The translations under genes were made by a program, and so were the position numbers. From Streptomyces sp. NBC_01288 (GTDB lineage Bacteria > Actinomycetota > Actinomycetes > Streptomycetales > Streptomycetaceae): DNA of 64,000 nucleotides. Shown here in pieces: positions 49,612-59,200 of this stretch; positions within the stretch are counted from its first letter, which is position 1, and every line of letters begins with the position of its first letter. The DNA is taken from NCBI RefSeq assembly GCF_035982055.1, contig NZ_CP108427.1, positions 7,687,001 through 7,751,000 on the forward strand, read 5' to 3'. The notes beneath the pieces are model-generated. The model was not told where the DNA came from. It made no database searches and was given only the letters and a program-made list of their open reading frames with translations.

Positions 49612-50726
49612 CACCCCCGATTACCCCCCGGAGGCTCATGCGCCGCACGCCCGATGCCCCCACCCCCACCATTCGGTGACGGATCCTCCCCCGGGATCGG
49701 TGCCGCGTCCGCCGTGTTGACGCGGGGGAGCGCGTATGGGTGCTCCACGTACAGCCAGCGGATCATCTGTTCGCGGACGGTGACCCGTACCGTCCAGATG
49801 TCGTCCGCGTCCTTTGCCGTGACCAGGGCCCGGACTTCCATCGTGTTCGGGGTCGTGTCGGTGACGACGAGGCCGTAGCTGCGGCCGTCCCAAGCCGGGC
49901 AGGCGCGGAGGATTTCGCGGAGCTGGGTGCGCATCGCGTCCACCGGGGCCGAGTGGTCGACCTGGAAATAGACGATGCCGGTCATTTGGGGGGTGCCGCG
50001 GGACCAGTTCTCGAAGGGCTTGGACGTGAAGTACGACACCGGCATGGTGATCCGGCGTTCGTCCCAGGTGCGGACCGTGAGGAAGGTGAGGGTGATCTCC
50101 TCGATCGTGCCCCACTCGCCGTCCACCACCACCGTGTCCCCGATGCGGACCATGTCGCCGAAGGCGATCTGGAGTCCCGCGAAGAGGTTGGCGAGCGTGG
50201 ACTGGGCAGCGACACCGGCGACGATGCCCAGGACGCCCGCCGAGGCCAGCAGGGACGCGCCGGCCGCCCGCATCGCGGGGAACGTCAGCAGCATCGCGGC
50301 GACCGCAACCACGCCGACGATCGCGGCCACCACCCGCGTGATCAGCGTCACCTGGGTCCGGACCCGGCGGACCCGGGCCGCGTCGCGGGAGGCGCGGGCG
50401 TAGCGCGCGTACGACGACTCCACGATCGCCGCCGCAACCCGGATCATCAGCCACGCGGTGGCGCCGATCAGCACCAGGGTCAGGGTCTGGCCGATGCCGA
50501 TCCGGTGTTCCTCCAGCAGTTGTGCCTGGTCGTAGGAGGCTCTGAGGAAGGCCGCGCAGAGGACGAGCTGGTACGGGACCCGGCCTCGGCGCAGCAGGCC
50601 CCACAGCGTGGTGTCGTCGTGCCGGGCGTCCGCCTTGCGCAGCAGCAGGTCGGTGACCCAGCCGATGAGCAGCGTGAGGACGACGGAGCCGCCGATGACG
50701 ATCAGCGGGCGCAGTACGTTCTCCAT
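49611..50726 (-). CDS. MscS family mechanosensitive channel protein
   Basis: 371 residues. Four to five membrane helices, the last of the glycine/alanine-rich pore type (A-S-A-G-V-L-G-I-V-A-G-V-A-A-Q), are followed by L-A-N-L-F-A-G-L-Q-I and a beta domain with D-x-V-x-V-D-G-E-W-G-T-I-E-E-I. This is the MscS pattern; such channels relieve turgor on osmotic downshock. TACGGT lies exactly 7 nt before the ATG, suggesting a leaderless mRNA. Its start is only 29 bp from the divergent hydrolase gene. Confidence 0.93.
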   Translation of the reverse strand: MENVLRPLIVIGGSVVLTLLIGWVTDLLLRKADARHDDTTLWGLLRRGRVPYQLVLCAAFLRASYDQAQLLEEHRIGIGQTLTLVLIGATAWLMIRVAAAIVESSYARYARASRDAARVRRVRTQVTLITRVVAAIVGVVAVAAMLLTFPAMRAAGASLLASAGVLGIVAGVAAQSTLANLFAGLQIAFGDMVRIGDTVVVDGEWGTIEEITLTFLTVRTWDERRITMPVSYFTSKPFENWSRGTPQMTGIVYFQVDHSAPVDAMRTQLREILRACPAWDGRSYGLVVTDTTPNTMEVRALVTAKDADDIWTVRVTVREQMIRWLYVEHPYALPRVNTADAAPIPGEDPSPNGGGGGIGRAAHEPPGGNRG

Positions 50727-50755
50727 GTGTCCGACCGTACTGGCACGATGGCTTC

Positions 50756-51325
50756 ATGAACATCATGCTCTTCCACTCCACGTACGGTCTCCGGCCGGCG
50801 GTGCGTGACGCCGCCGAGCGGCTGCGCGCGGCGGGCCACGAGGTGTGGACCCCGGACCTCTTCGAGGGGCGTACGTTCGAGACGGTCGAGGAGGGCATGA
50901 CCTTCAACGACGGGATCGGCAAGGACGAGCTGCTGAAGCGGGCCGTGCTGGCCGCCGCCCCCTACTCCGAGCGCGGGCTCGTCTACGCCGGGTTCTCGCT
51001 CGGCGCCTCCGTCGCGCAGACCCTCGCCCTCGGCGACGAGAAGGCGCTGGGGCTGCTCCTCCTGCACGGCACCTCGGACATCGCGGCCAACGCCTCCGTC
51101 GACGACCTGCCGGTGCAACTGCACGTCGCCGAGCCCGACCAGTTCGAGACCGACGACTGGCTCAGCTCCTGGTATCTCCAGATGGGCAGGGCGGGCGCCG
51201 ACGTCGAGATCTACCGGTACGCCGGGGCCGGCCACCTGTACACCGACCCCGACCTCCCGGACTACGACGAGGAGGCCGCCGAGGCCACCTGGCGGGTGGC
51301 CCTCGGTTTCCTGGAGACCCTCTAA
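50756..51325 (+). CDS. dienelactone hydrolase family protein
   Basis: 189 residues, an alpha/beta hydrolase. The nucleophile elbow reads G-F-S-L-G-A-S, so Ser replaces the Cys of true dienelactone hydrolases. Acid and His are likely in D-L-P-D (or nearby) and G-A-G-H-L-Y. The substrate is unknown. CACGAT lies 6 nt upstream of the ATG with no Shine-Dalgarno sequence, as in other leaderless starts of this window. Confidence 0.88.
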   Translation: MNIMLFHSTYGLRPAVRDAAERLRAAGHEVWTPDLFEGRTFETVEEGMTFNDGIGKDELLKRAVLAAAPYSERGLVYAGFSLGASVAQTLALGDEKALGLLLLHGTSDIAANASVDDLPVQLHVAEPDQFETDDWLSSWYLQMGRAGADVEIYRYAGAGHLYTDPDLPDYDEEAAEATWRVALGFLETL

Positions 51326-51356
51326 AAGCCTTGCCTGTGCCGGTAAAAGGCCTTAC

Positions 51357-53018
51357 CTACACCGGGTCGTACGTCCGCTCCACCTTCTGCGTGCCGCTCC
51401 GCGTCCGGTACGACCGCTCCCAGGACGAGGTCGCGGTCGCCGACGTGCGGTCGGACAGGACGTAGTAGTCCATCTGTGCCCGGTCGGCCGTGATGTCCAG
51501 GACGCCGTAGCCGTGGCGGTCCGTGTCGACCCAGTGGACGTGCCGGTTGGCGAGCTGGATGACCGGTGCGGCGAGCGCGGAGACCGTGCCCTCGGGGACC
51601 TTCACGATGTCGTCGAGGTTGTCGGAGGTGACGGACGTGATCACGAACTCCGTTGCCGCAGAGGGCGAGAGCGGGTAAGTGCCTGCGTCCACCGGTACGT
51701 CGTTGGCCCAGGACATGTGGATGTCGCCGGTGAGGAAGACCGTGTTGCCGATGGCGTTCGAGCGCAGGTGGGCGAGGAGTTCACGGCGGTCGTCGGTGTA
51801 GCCGTCCCACTGGTCGGTGTTGACGGCGAGCCCCTCCTGCGGCAGGTCCAGCAGCTTGGCGAGCGGTTTCAACAGGTCGGCGGAGAGCGCGCCGACGACG
51901 AACGGCGCGATCATCACCGAGTTGCCGACCAGCCGCCACTTGGTGTCCGACGCCTTCAACCCGGCCTTCAGCCAGTCGAGTTGGGCGCGGCCCGTGATCG
52001 TACGGTCCGGGTCGTCGACCGAACCGCTGCCCGAACTCGCCTGCTGCGAACGGAAGGAGCGCAGGTCGAGGAGCGAGAGGTCCGCCAGCTTGCCGAAGCG
52101 CAGGCGGCGGTAGGTGGTGCCCGCGATCGCCGGGCGTACCGGCATCCACTCGAAGTACGCCTGTTTCGCGGCCGCTTGACGGGCCGTCCAAGTGCCTTCG
52201 GCGCCCTCGGTGTGGTTGACCGCGCCGCCGGACCAGGCGTTGTCCGCGAACTCGTGGTCGTCCCAGATCGCGATGACCGGTGCTTTGGTGTGCAGCGCCT
52301 GGAGGTCCGGGTCGGTCTTGTACTTGCCGTGCCGGGTGCGGTAGTCGGCGAGCGTGATGATCTCGTTCAGGGGCGCGTGCGGCCGTACGACCGTGCCTCG
52401 CGCCGCGTACTCGCCCGACTTGTACTCGTAGATGTAGTCGCCGAGATGGAGCCAGGCGTCCAGGTCGTTGCGGGCCGCGAGGTGGCGGTACGACGAGAAG
52501 TAGCCCGCCTCCCAGTTGGCGCAGGTGACGACGCCGAAGCGCAGGCCGGTCACGGTCGCGTCCGCCGCCGGCGCGGTGCGGGTGCGCGCCGCCGGGGAGT
52601 CGGTGCCGTCGGCCGAGAAGCGGAACCAGTAGTCGGTGGCCGGGGCCAGGCCGCGGATGTCGGCCTTGACGGTGTGGTCGGAGGCGGTCGTCGCGGTGAG
52701 GGAGCCCCTGGAGACGACGTTCGTGAACGCCTTGTCGGTGGCCACGGTCCAGCTCACCTCGGTGTCCGGGCCGAGCCCCGAGCCGGGGACCGCCTCGGCG
52801 GTGGGCGTCACCCGGGTCCACAGCAGGACGCCGTCCGGGAGCGGGTCTCCGGAGGCGACGCCGTGCAGGAAGGAGGGGGTGTCGGTGGCGGCCTTGGCGG
52901 GCAGCGCTGCGAGCAGCGGGCCGGTCAGGACGGCGGTGGCGGCCGCGGCCTTGACGACCGTACGGCGGCGCGGGGAGGGCGAGTTGACGCTCTCGGGTGC
53001 TCTGTATCGACTGGTCAC
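51357..53018 (-). CDS. phoD: PhoD-like alkaline phosphatase, Tat-exported
   Basis: 553 residues. The N-terminus carries a twin-arginine signal (S-P-R-R-R-T-V-V-K, then a hydrophobic stretch ending A-L-P-A-K-A-A). The mature protein begins with the PhoD N-domain (H-G-V-A-S-G-D-P-L-P-D-G-V-L-L-W-T-R). Metal-site motifs include C-A-N-W-E, H-L-G-D-Y-I-Y-E and D-D-H-E-F, then T-G-D-I-H-M-S-W. It hydrolyses phosphate esters outside the cell, usually in phosphate starvation. The GTG at 53018 has no obvious ribosome-binding site. A hairpin at 53049-53082 separates it from the upstream gene. Confidence 0.94.
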   Translation of the reverse strand: MTSRYRAPESVNSPSPRRRTVVKAAAATAVLTGPLLAALPAKAATDTPSFLHGVASGDPLPDGVLLWTRVTPTAEAVPGSGLGPDTEVSWTVATDKAFTNVVSRGSLTATTASDHTVKADIRGLAPATDYWFRFSADGTDSPAARTRTAPAADATVTGLRFGVVTCANWEAGYFSSYRHLAARNDLDAWLHLGDYIYEYKSGEYAARGTVVRPHAPLNEIITLADYRTRHGKYKTDPDLQALHTKAPVIAIWDDHEFADNAWSGGAVNHTEGAEGTWTARQAAAKQAYFEWMPVRPAIAGTTYRRLRFGKLADLSLLDLRSFRSQQASSGSGSVDDPDRTITGRAQLDWLKAGLKASDTKWRLVGNSVMIAPFVVGALSADLLKPLAKLLDLPQEGLAVNTDQWDGYTDDRRELLAHLRSNAIGNTVFLTGDIHMSWANDVPVDAGTYPLSPSAATEFVITSVTSDNLDDIVKVPEGTVSALAAPVIQLANRHVHWVDTDRHGYGVLDITADRAQMDYYVLSDRTSATATSSWERSYRTRSGTQKVERTYDPV

Positions 53019-53048
53019 GAGCGAATAGGTTACTGACCGGTATTAACG

Positions 53049-53082
53049 AGAGCGGGCGAACTCGTAAAAGTTCGCCCGCTCT
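53049..53082. terminator. 14-bp hairpin terminator
   Basis: AGAGCGGGCGAACT (53049-53062) pairs perfectly with AGTTCGCCCGCTCT (53069-53082) over a 6-nt loop. It lies 36 bp after the stop of the DsbA-like gene and just ahead of phoD, both on the minus strand, so it probably separates the two transcripts. Confidence 0.8.
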
Positions 53083-53117
53083 TCGGCTGCGCGTCTTACA
53101 ACAGCGTCTTACAAGGC

Positions 53118-53930
53118 TCAGGCCTTGAGGGCCGCCGTGATCGCCGTGGTGAAGTCGGCCACCGACATCGGCGCGTTCGTGCCGTCCGAGCCGGTCAGCG
53201 TCTTGCCGTCCATCTTCAGGGTCGGCGTGCCGGTCACCCCGCTCTTGTCGAACGTCGCCGACATGTCCAGCGCCCACTTGTCGTAGGTGCCGGCCTTCAC
53301 GGCCTTCTGGAAGGCCGCGTTGTTCTTCAGGGCGGAGACCGTGTTCGCGACCTTGATCAGGTACGCGTCGTCCTTGAACTTGTCGGTCGTCTCGTCCGGG
53401 TGGTACTTCGTCGAGTACAGCGCGGTCTTGTACTCAAGGAACGCCTCGGGGCTGACGTTCAGCGCGGCGCCCATGGCGCTCAGCGCGTTCTTGGAGCCCT
53501 CGCCGTTGTCCTTGTTGTCGATGAACGTGGCACCGACGTACTGGATCTTGAACTTGCCGGCGTCGAAGTCGCTCTTCACGGTCGAGCCGACGGTCTGCTC
53601 GAACTGGGCGCAGATCGGGCAGCGCGGGTCCTCGTACATGACCAGGGTCTTCTTGGCGGTGCTCTTGCCGAGGACGACCGTCGTGCCGTTGGTGCCGGTG
53701 GTGTTGGCCGGCTTGACGAGCTTGTCGTCCTTCGCCGACTCCCAGTAGCCGGGCTTGTTGTTCTGTACGACCGCGTAGCCGATGCCGCCGGCTATCGCGA
53801 GGACCGCGACGACCGAACCGGCGACTATGAGTTGCCGCCTGACCTTGGCGCGCTTGGCCTGCTTCTCGCGCTCGGCGCGCAGCCGCTCACGGGCCTGCGT
53901 CTTGGCCGCCGCGCTGTTCCGCTTGCTCAT
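53118..53930 (-). CDS. membrane-anchored DsbA-like thiol oxidoreductase
   Basis: 270 residues. A Lys/Arg-rich cytoplasmic start and one membrane helix (about 34-56) are followed by an extracytoplasmic thioredoxin-fold domain. The redox site is D-P-R-C-P-I-C-A-Q-F, a C-x-x-C of DsbA type, and the cis-proline is in G-V-T-G-T-P-T-L. It likely forms disulfides in exported proteins. The ATG at 53930 has GGAGAT upstream and is preferred to the longer frame. An unknown membrane-protein gene lies 87 bp upstream on the same strand. Confidence 0.9.
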   Translation of the reverse strand: MSKRNSAAAKTQARERLRAEREKQAKRAKVRRQLIVAGSVVAVLAIAGGIGYAVVQNNKPGYWESAKDDKLVKPANTTGTNGTTVVLGKSTAKKTLVMYEDPRCPICAQFEQTVGSTVKSDFDAGKFKIQYVGATFIDNKDNGEGSKNALSAMGAALNVSPEAFLEYKTALYSTKYHPDETTDKFKDDAYLIKVANTVSALKNNAAFQKAVKAGTYDKWALDMSATFDKSGVTGTPTLKMDGKTLTGSDGTNAPMSVADFTTAITAALKA

Positions 53931-54017
53931 GTTGGTGATCTCCATATGGGACGCGTACACGTCGTACGCGGAATACGTGTGGGGGACTGATGTGTGCTCA
54001 GGTACCTGTGGGGTGTT

Positions 54018-54707
54018 TCAGACCGCGGGCAGGACCGAGCACGGCGGTCCACGCCGTCCCAGGGAGTGCACCAGCAGCCGCTCACGGGCGGTGGCCGTGC
54101 GGTGCGCGGTGCGCGGCAGCCGGCGGACCGGCGCGGTGCGTCGGGCCGACACCGCGGCGACGGCCAGCAGCAGCGGGCGGAAGCCCACCGCCGTTGCCGC
54201 GCGCAGCAGTTCGGCCACGGCGCGCTCGCCGCGGCGCAGATAGGCGGCGGCCAGCAGGCCCACGCCGATGTGCGCGCCGAGCAGCAGCCAGGCGGCGGTG
54301 GCGTCGGTGTGCGCGAGCAGCGCCGCCGCCTGATGGGGATCGTCGGTCATCCGGGCCAGCGAGGTGCCCACACCGCCGCCGCTGCACAGCACGTCCAGGC
54401 CGACCGCGCGCAGCGGTCCGGCGACCGGGCCGCCCGCCCTGCCGTAGCAGGCGTGCTGGCCGGTGGTGAAGACCGTGTCGGCGGCCAGCTCCAGCGGGAT
54501 CAGCAGTGCGGCGATCCGGCCGAAGCCGCGCTCTCGGCCCGCGAGCGCGTAGGCGATCACGAACACGGTGGCGGCGATCGCCGCCACCGTGCCGAGCGGC
54601 AGCGGGACCCGGGACAGCAGCACGTGCGACGCGGTGCTGAGCGTCACGACCAGTGCCGTGAACAGCGCCGCGCGTACGGCCCTGAGCTGGATCCCGGATA
54701 TGTCCAT
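54018..54707 (-). CDS. multi-pass membrane protein of unknown function
   Basis: 229 residues with about five hydrophobic segments: residues ~11-30, 36-56, 62-80, around 128-152 and 160-185. A Cys pair (H-A-C-Y-G and V-L-C-S-G-G-G) lies in the loop between helices 3 and 4, which probably faces outside. A basic tail follows, rich in Arg. I do not recognise a family. It precedes the DsbA-like gene on the same strand, so it may be a substrate or partner of disulfide formation, which is only a guess from location. No Shine-Dalgarno is visible. Confidence 0.7.
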   Translation of the reverse strand: MDISGIQLRAVRAALFTALVVTLSTASHVLLSRVPLPLGTVAAIAATVFVIAYALAGRERGFGRIAALLIPLELAADTVFTTGQHACYGRAGGPVAGPLRAVGLDVLCSGGGVGTSLARMTDDPHQAAALLAHTDATAAWLLLGAHIGVGLLAAAYLRRGERAVAELLRAATAVGFRPLLLAVAAVSARRTAPVRRLPRTAHRTATARERLLVHSLGRRGPPCSVLPAV

Positions 54708-54775
54708 AGCGGAGGAGAGTCTGTCATGTGCTCCGGTAAGGGACCCCTAAAGGGTTCCTGTGAGCGTACGGATGG

Positions 54776-56101
54776 TTACAGACCCGGAATCCGGCCGTTG
54801 CGGAACAGGTCGACGAAGGTCTGGTGGTCGGCACGCGCGCGTGCGCCGTAGCTGTGCGCGAAGTCGACGAGCACGCCCGCGAAGCCGTCCTCGTCGGCCG
54901 CGATCGCCGCGTCGATGGCCCGCTCCGTGGAGAACGGCACCAGGGACTCGCCGGACTGGTCGTCGGCCGCCGCGTGCATCGTGGCCGTGGCCCGCCCGAG
55001 GTCGGCGACGACGGCGGCGATCTCCTCCGGGTCGTCGATGTCGCTCCAGTCCAGGTCCACCGCGTACGGCGAGACCTCGGCGACCAACTGCCCGGTCCCG
55101 CCCAGCTCGGTCCAGCCCAGCCACGGGTCCGCGTGCGCCTGGAGGGCGCGCTGGGAGATCACCGTGCGGTGGCCCTCGTGCTGGAAGTAGTCCCGGATCG
55201 CCGAGTCCGTGATGTGCCGCGAGACGGCCGGTGTCTGGGCCTGCTTGATGTAGATCACCACATCGTTCTCCAGGGCGTCGCTGTTGCCCTCCAGAAGGAT
55301 GTTGTACGACGGCAGTCCGGCCGAGCCGATGCCGATGCCCCGGCGGCCGACGACGTCCTTGACGCGGTAGGAGTCGGGGTGGTCCAGGGAGGACTCGGGA
55401 AGCGTCTCCAGGTAGCCGTCGAAGGCCGCGAGGACCTTGTAGCGGGTCGCCGCGTCCAGTTCGATGGAGCCGCCGCCCGGCGCGAACCGGCGCTCGAAGT
55501 CGCGGATCTCGGTCATCGAGTCCAGCAGCTCGAAGCGGGTCAGCGAGCGGGCGGTGCGCAGTGCGCCCAGGAGCGGGCCGTCGGCCGTGTCCAGCGTGAA
55601 CGGCGGCACCTCGTCGCTCTTCGCGCCGGTCGCCAGCGCGTGCACCCGCTCGCGGTACGCGCCCGCGTAGACCTGCACCAGCTCGGTGATCTGCTCGTCA
55701 CTGAGCGCCTTCGCGTACCCGATCAGCGCGACGGAGGCGGCGAAGCGCTTGAGGTCCCAGGTGAACGGGCCGACGTAGGCCTCGTCGAAGTCGTTGACGT
55801 TGAAGACCAGCCGGCCGTTCGAGTCCATGTAGGTGCCGAAGTTCTCTGCGTGCAGGTCGCCGTGGATCCACACGCGCGAGGTGCGGTCGTCCAGGTACGG
55901 GCCGCCCCGCTTCTCCGCGTCGAGGTCGTGGTAGAAGAGGCACGCCGTGCCCCGGTAGAACGCGAACGCCGAAGCTGCCATCTTCCGGAACTTCACGCGG
56001 AACGCGGCCGGGTCGGCGGCCAGGAGCTCGCCGAAGGCGGTGTCGAAGACGGCAAGGATCTCCTCGCCGCGGTGCTCGTCGTTGAGCTGCGGAACCGACA
56101 T
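54776..56101 (-). CDS. DUF2252 family protein
   Basis: 441 residues. Family signatures are F-Y-R-G-T-A, H-G-D-L-H-A-E-N-F-G, N-D-F-D-E-A and G-S-A-G-L-P-S-Y, resembling aminoglycoside-phosphotransferase or kinase folds (H-G-D-x-H-x-x-N and N-D-F-D). DUF2252 proteins are widespread in Streptomyces with no settled function. The ATG at 56101 has AGGAGG 9 nt upstream. It is divergent from dnaE. Confidence 0.9.
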   Translation of the reverse strand: MSVPQLNDEHRGEEILAVFDTAFGELLAADPAAFRVKFRKMAASAFAFYRGTACLFYHDLDAEKRGGPYLDDRTSRVWIHGDLHAENFGTYMDSNGRLVFNVNDFDEAYVGPFTWDLKRFAASVALIGYAKALSDEQITELVQVYAGAYRERVHALATGAKSDEVPPFTLDTADGPLLGALRTARSLTRFELLDSMTEIRDFERRFAPGGGSIELDAATRYKVLAAFDGYLETLPESSLDHPDSYRVKDVVGRRGIGIGSAGLPSYNILLEGNSDALENDVVIYIKQAQTPAVSRHITDSAIRDYFQHEGHRTVISQRALQAHADPWLGWTELGGTGQLVAEVSPYAVDLDWSDIDDPEEIAAVVADLGRATATMHAAADDQSGESLVPFSTERAIDAAIAADEDGFAGVLVDFAHSYGARARADHQTFVDLFRNGRIPGL

Positions 56102-56279
56102 CGCTCTGTGCCTCCTGGTACGGGTGGTGCGTGACATGTGACGGGTCTGTCGTCACTTTCCAACGCTTGAAGGTACGTGGGAGTGCCCGCCGTGTGTCAG
56201 TGGCGAGGCATAGGATTCGGTCTCGTCCCCCCAGACCGCCCGCTGTCTGTTGTCGACTGTTTCCCCTGGAGGCCAAGCC

Positions 56280-59200
56280 GTGTCAAAGCCGCCGTTCACG
56301 CACCTGCACGTCCACACCCAGTACTCGCTCCTGGACGGTGCCGCGCGGCTGAAGGACATGTTCGACGCGTGCAACGAGATGGGCATGAGCCATATCGCCA
56401 TGTCCGACCACGGCAACCTGCACGGGGCCTACGACTTCTTCCACACGGCGAAGAAGGCGGGCGTCACACCGATCATCGGCATCGAGGCGTACGTCGCCCC
56501 CGAGTCGCGGCGCAACAAGCGCAAGATCCAGTGGGGCCAGCCGCACCAGAAGCGCGACGACGTCTCCGGCTCCGGTGGTTACACCCACAAGACGATCTGG
56601 GCGGCCAACAGGACGGGCCTGCACAACCTCTTCAAGCTGTCCTCGGACGCGTACGCCGAGGGCTGGCTGCAGAAGTGGCCGCGCATGGACAAGGAGACCA
56701 TCTCCCAGTGGTCCGAGGGTCTCATCGCCTCCACCGGCTGCCCCTCGGGCGAGCTCCAGACCCGGCTGCGCCTGGGCCAGCCCGAAGAGGCGCTGAAAGC
56801 CGCCGCCGAGTACCAGGACATCTTCGGCAAGGACCGGTACTTCCTGGAGCTGATGGACCACGGCATCGAGATCGAACGCCGGGTCCGTGACGGCCTGTTG
56901 GACATCGGCAAGAAGCTCGGCATCCCGCCCCTGGTGACGAACGACTCGCACTACACGTACGCGCACGAGTCGGTCGCGCACGACGCCCTGCTCTGCATCC
57001 AGACCGGCAAGAACCTCTCCGACCCGGACCGCTTCCGGTTCGACGGCACCGGCTACTACCTGAAGTCCACCGACGAGATGTACGCCGTGGACTCCTCGGA
57101 CGCCTGGCAGGAGGGCTGCCGCAACACCCTCCTGGTCGCCGAACAGATCGACACCTCCGGCATGTTCGAGGCGAAGAACCTCATGCCGAAGTTCGATATT
57201 CCGGACGGCTACACGGAGATCACCTGGTTCAAGGAGGAGGTCCGGCGCGGTATGGAGCGCCGCTTCCCGGGCGGCATCCCCGACGACCGCCAGAAGCAGG
57301 CGGACTACGAGATGGACGTCATCATCCAGATGGGGTTCCCGGGCTACTTCCTTGTCGTCGCCGACTTCATCATGTGGGCGAAGAACAACGGCATCGCGGT
57401 CGGCCCCGGCCGTGGTTCCGCGGCCGGTTCGATCGTCGCGTACGCCATGGGCATCACCGACCTCGACCCGATCCCGCACGGCCTGATCTTCGAGCGGTTC
57501 CTCAACCCCGAGCGCGTCTCCATGCCCGATGTCGACATCGACTTCGACGAGCGTCGGCGCGTCGAGGTGATCCGGTACGTGACGGAGAAGTACGGCGCCG
57601 ACAAGGTCGCCATGATCGGCACCTACGGCAAGATCAAGGCCAAGAACGCCATCAAGGACTCCGCGCGCGTGCTGGGCTACCCGTACGCGATGGGCGACCG
57701 GCTCACCAAGGCGATGCCCGCCGACGTCCTCGGCAAGGGCATCGACCTCTCCGGCATCACCGATCCCAAGCACCCCCGCTACGGCGAGGCGGGCGAGATC
57801 CGCGGGATGTACGAGAACGAACCGGACGTCAAGAAGGTCATCGACACCGCCAAGGGCGTCGAGGGCCTGGTCCGGCAGATGGGCGTGCACGCGGCCGGCG
57901 TCATCATGTCCAGCGAGCCCATCGTCGACCACGCACCGGTGTGGGTGCGCCACACCGACGGCGTGACCATCACGCAGTGGGACTACCCGCAGTGCGAGTC
58001 GCTCGGCCTGCTGAAGATGGACTTCCTCGGCCTGCGCAACCTCACGATCATGGACGACGCCATCAAGATGGTGAAGTCCAACAAGGGCATCGACCTGGAG
58101 ATGCTCGCCCTCCCGCTGGACGACCCCAAGACCTTCGAACTCCTCTGCCGTGGCGACACGTTGGGCGTCTTCCAGTTCGACGGCGGCCCGATGCGCTCCC
58201 TGCTGCGCCAGATGCAGCCCGACAACTTCGAGGACATCTCCGCCGTCTCGGCCCTGTACCGGCCCGGCCCGATGGGCATGAACTCGCACATCAACTACGC
58301 CGAGCGCAAGAACAAGCGCCAGGAGATCACCCCGATCCACAAGGAGCTGGAGGAGCCCCTTGAGGAGGTCCTCGCGGTGACCTACGGCCTGATCGTGTAC
58401 CAGGAGCAGGTGCAGAAGGCCGCCCAGATCGTCGCCGGGTACTCGCTCGGCGAGGCCGACATCCTGCGCCGCGTGATGGGCAAGAAGAAGGCCGACGAGC
58501 TGGCGAAGAACTTCACCATCTTCCAGGCCGGCGCCCAGAAGAACGGCTACAGCGACGCGGCGATCCAGGGCCTGTGGGACGTCCTGGTCCCCTTCGCCGG
58601 CTACGCCTTCAACAAGGCGCACTCCGCCGCGTACGGCCTGGTCTCGTACTGGACCGCCTACCTGAAGGCCAACTACCCGGCCGAGTACATGGCGGCGCTG
58701 CTCACCTCGGTCAAGGACGACAAGGACAAGTCCGCGATCTACCTCAACGAGTGCCGCCGCATGAAGATCAAGGTGCTCCCGCCGAACGTCAACGAGTCGG
58801 TGCACAACTTCGCCGCCCAGGGCGACGACGTGATCCTCTTCGGCCTGGAGGCCGTGCGCAACGTCGGCACGAACGTGGTCGACTCGATCATCAGGTCCCG
58901 CAAGGCGAAGGGGAAGTACGGCTCCTTCCCCGACTACCTGGACAAGGTCGAGGCCACCGCCTGCAACAAGCGGACCACCGAATCCCTCATCAAGGCCGGT
59001 GCGTTCGACACCCTGGGGCACACCCGCAAGGGCCTCACCGCGCACTTCGAGCCGATGATCGACAACGTGGTGGCGGTCAAGCGCAAGGAGGCCGAGGGGC
59101 AGTTCGACCTCTTCGGGGGCATGGGCGAGGAGGACACCAGCGAGCCCGGCTTCGGACTCGACGTGGAGTTCACCACCGATGAGTGGGAGAAGACGTATCT

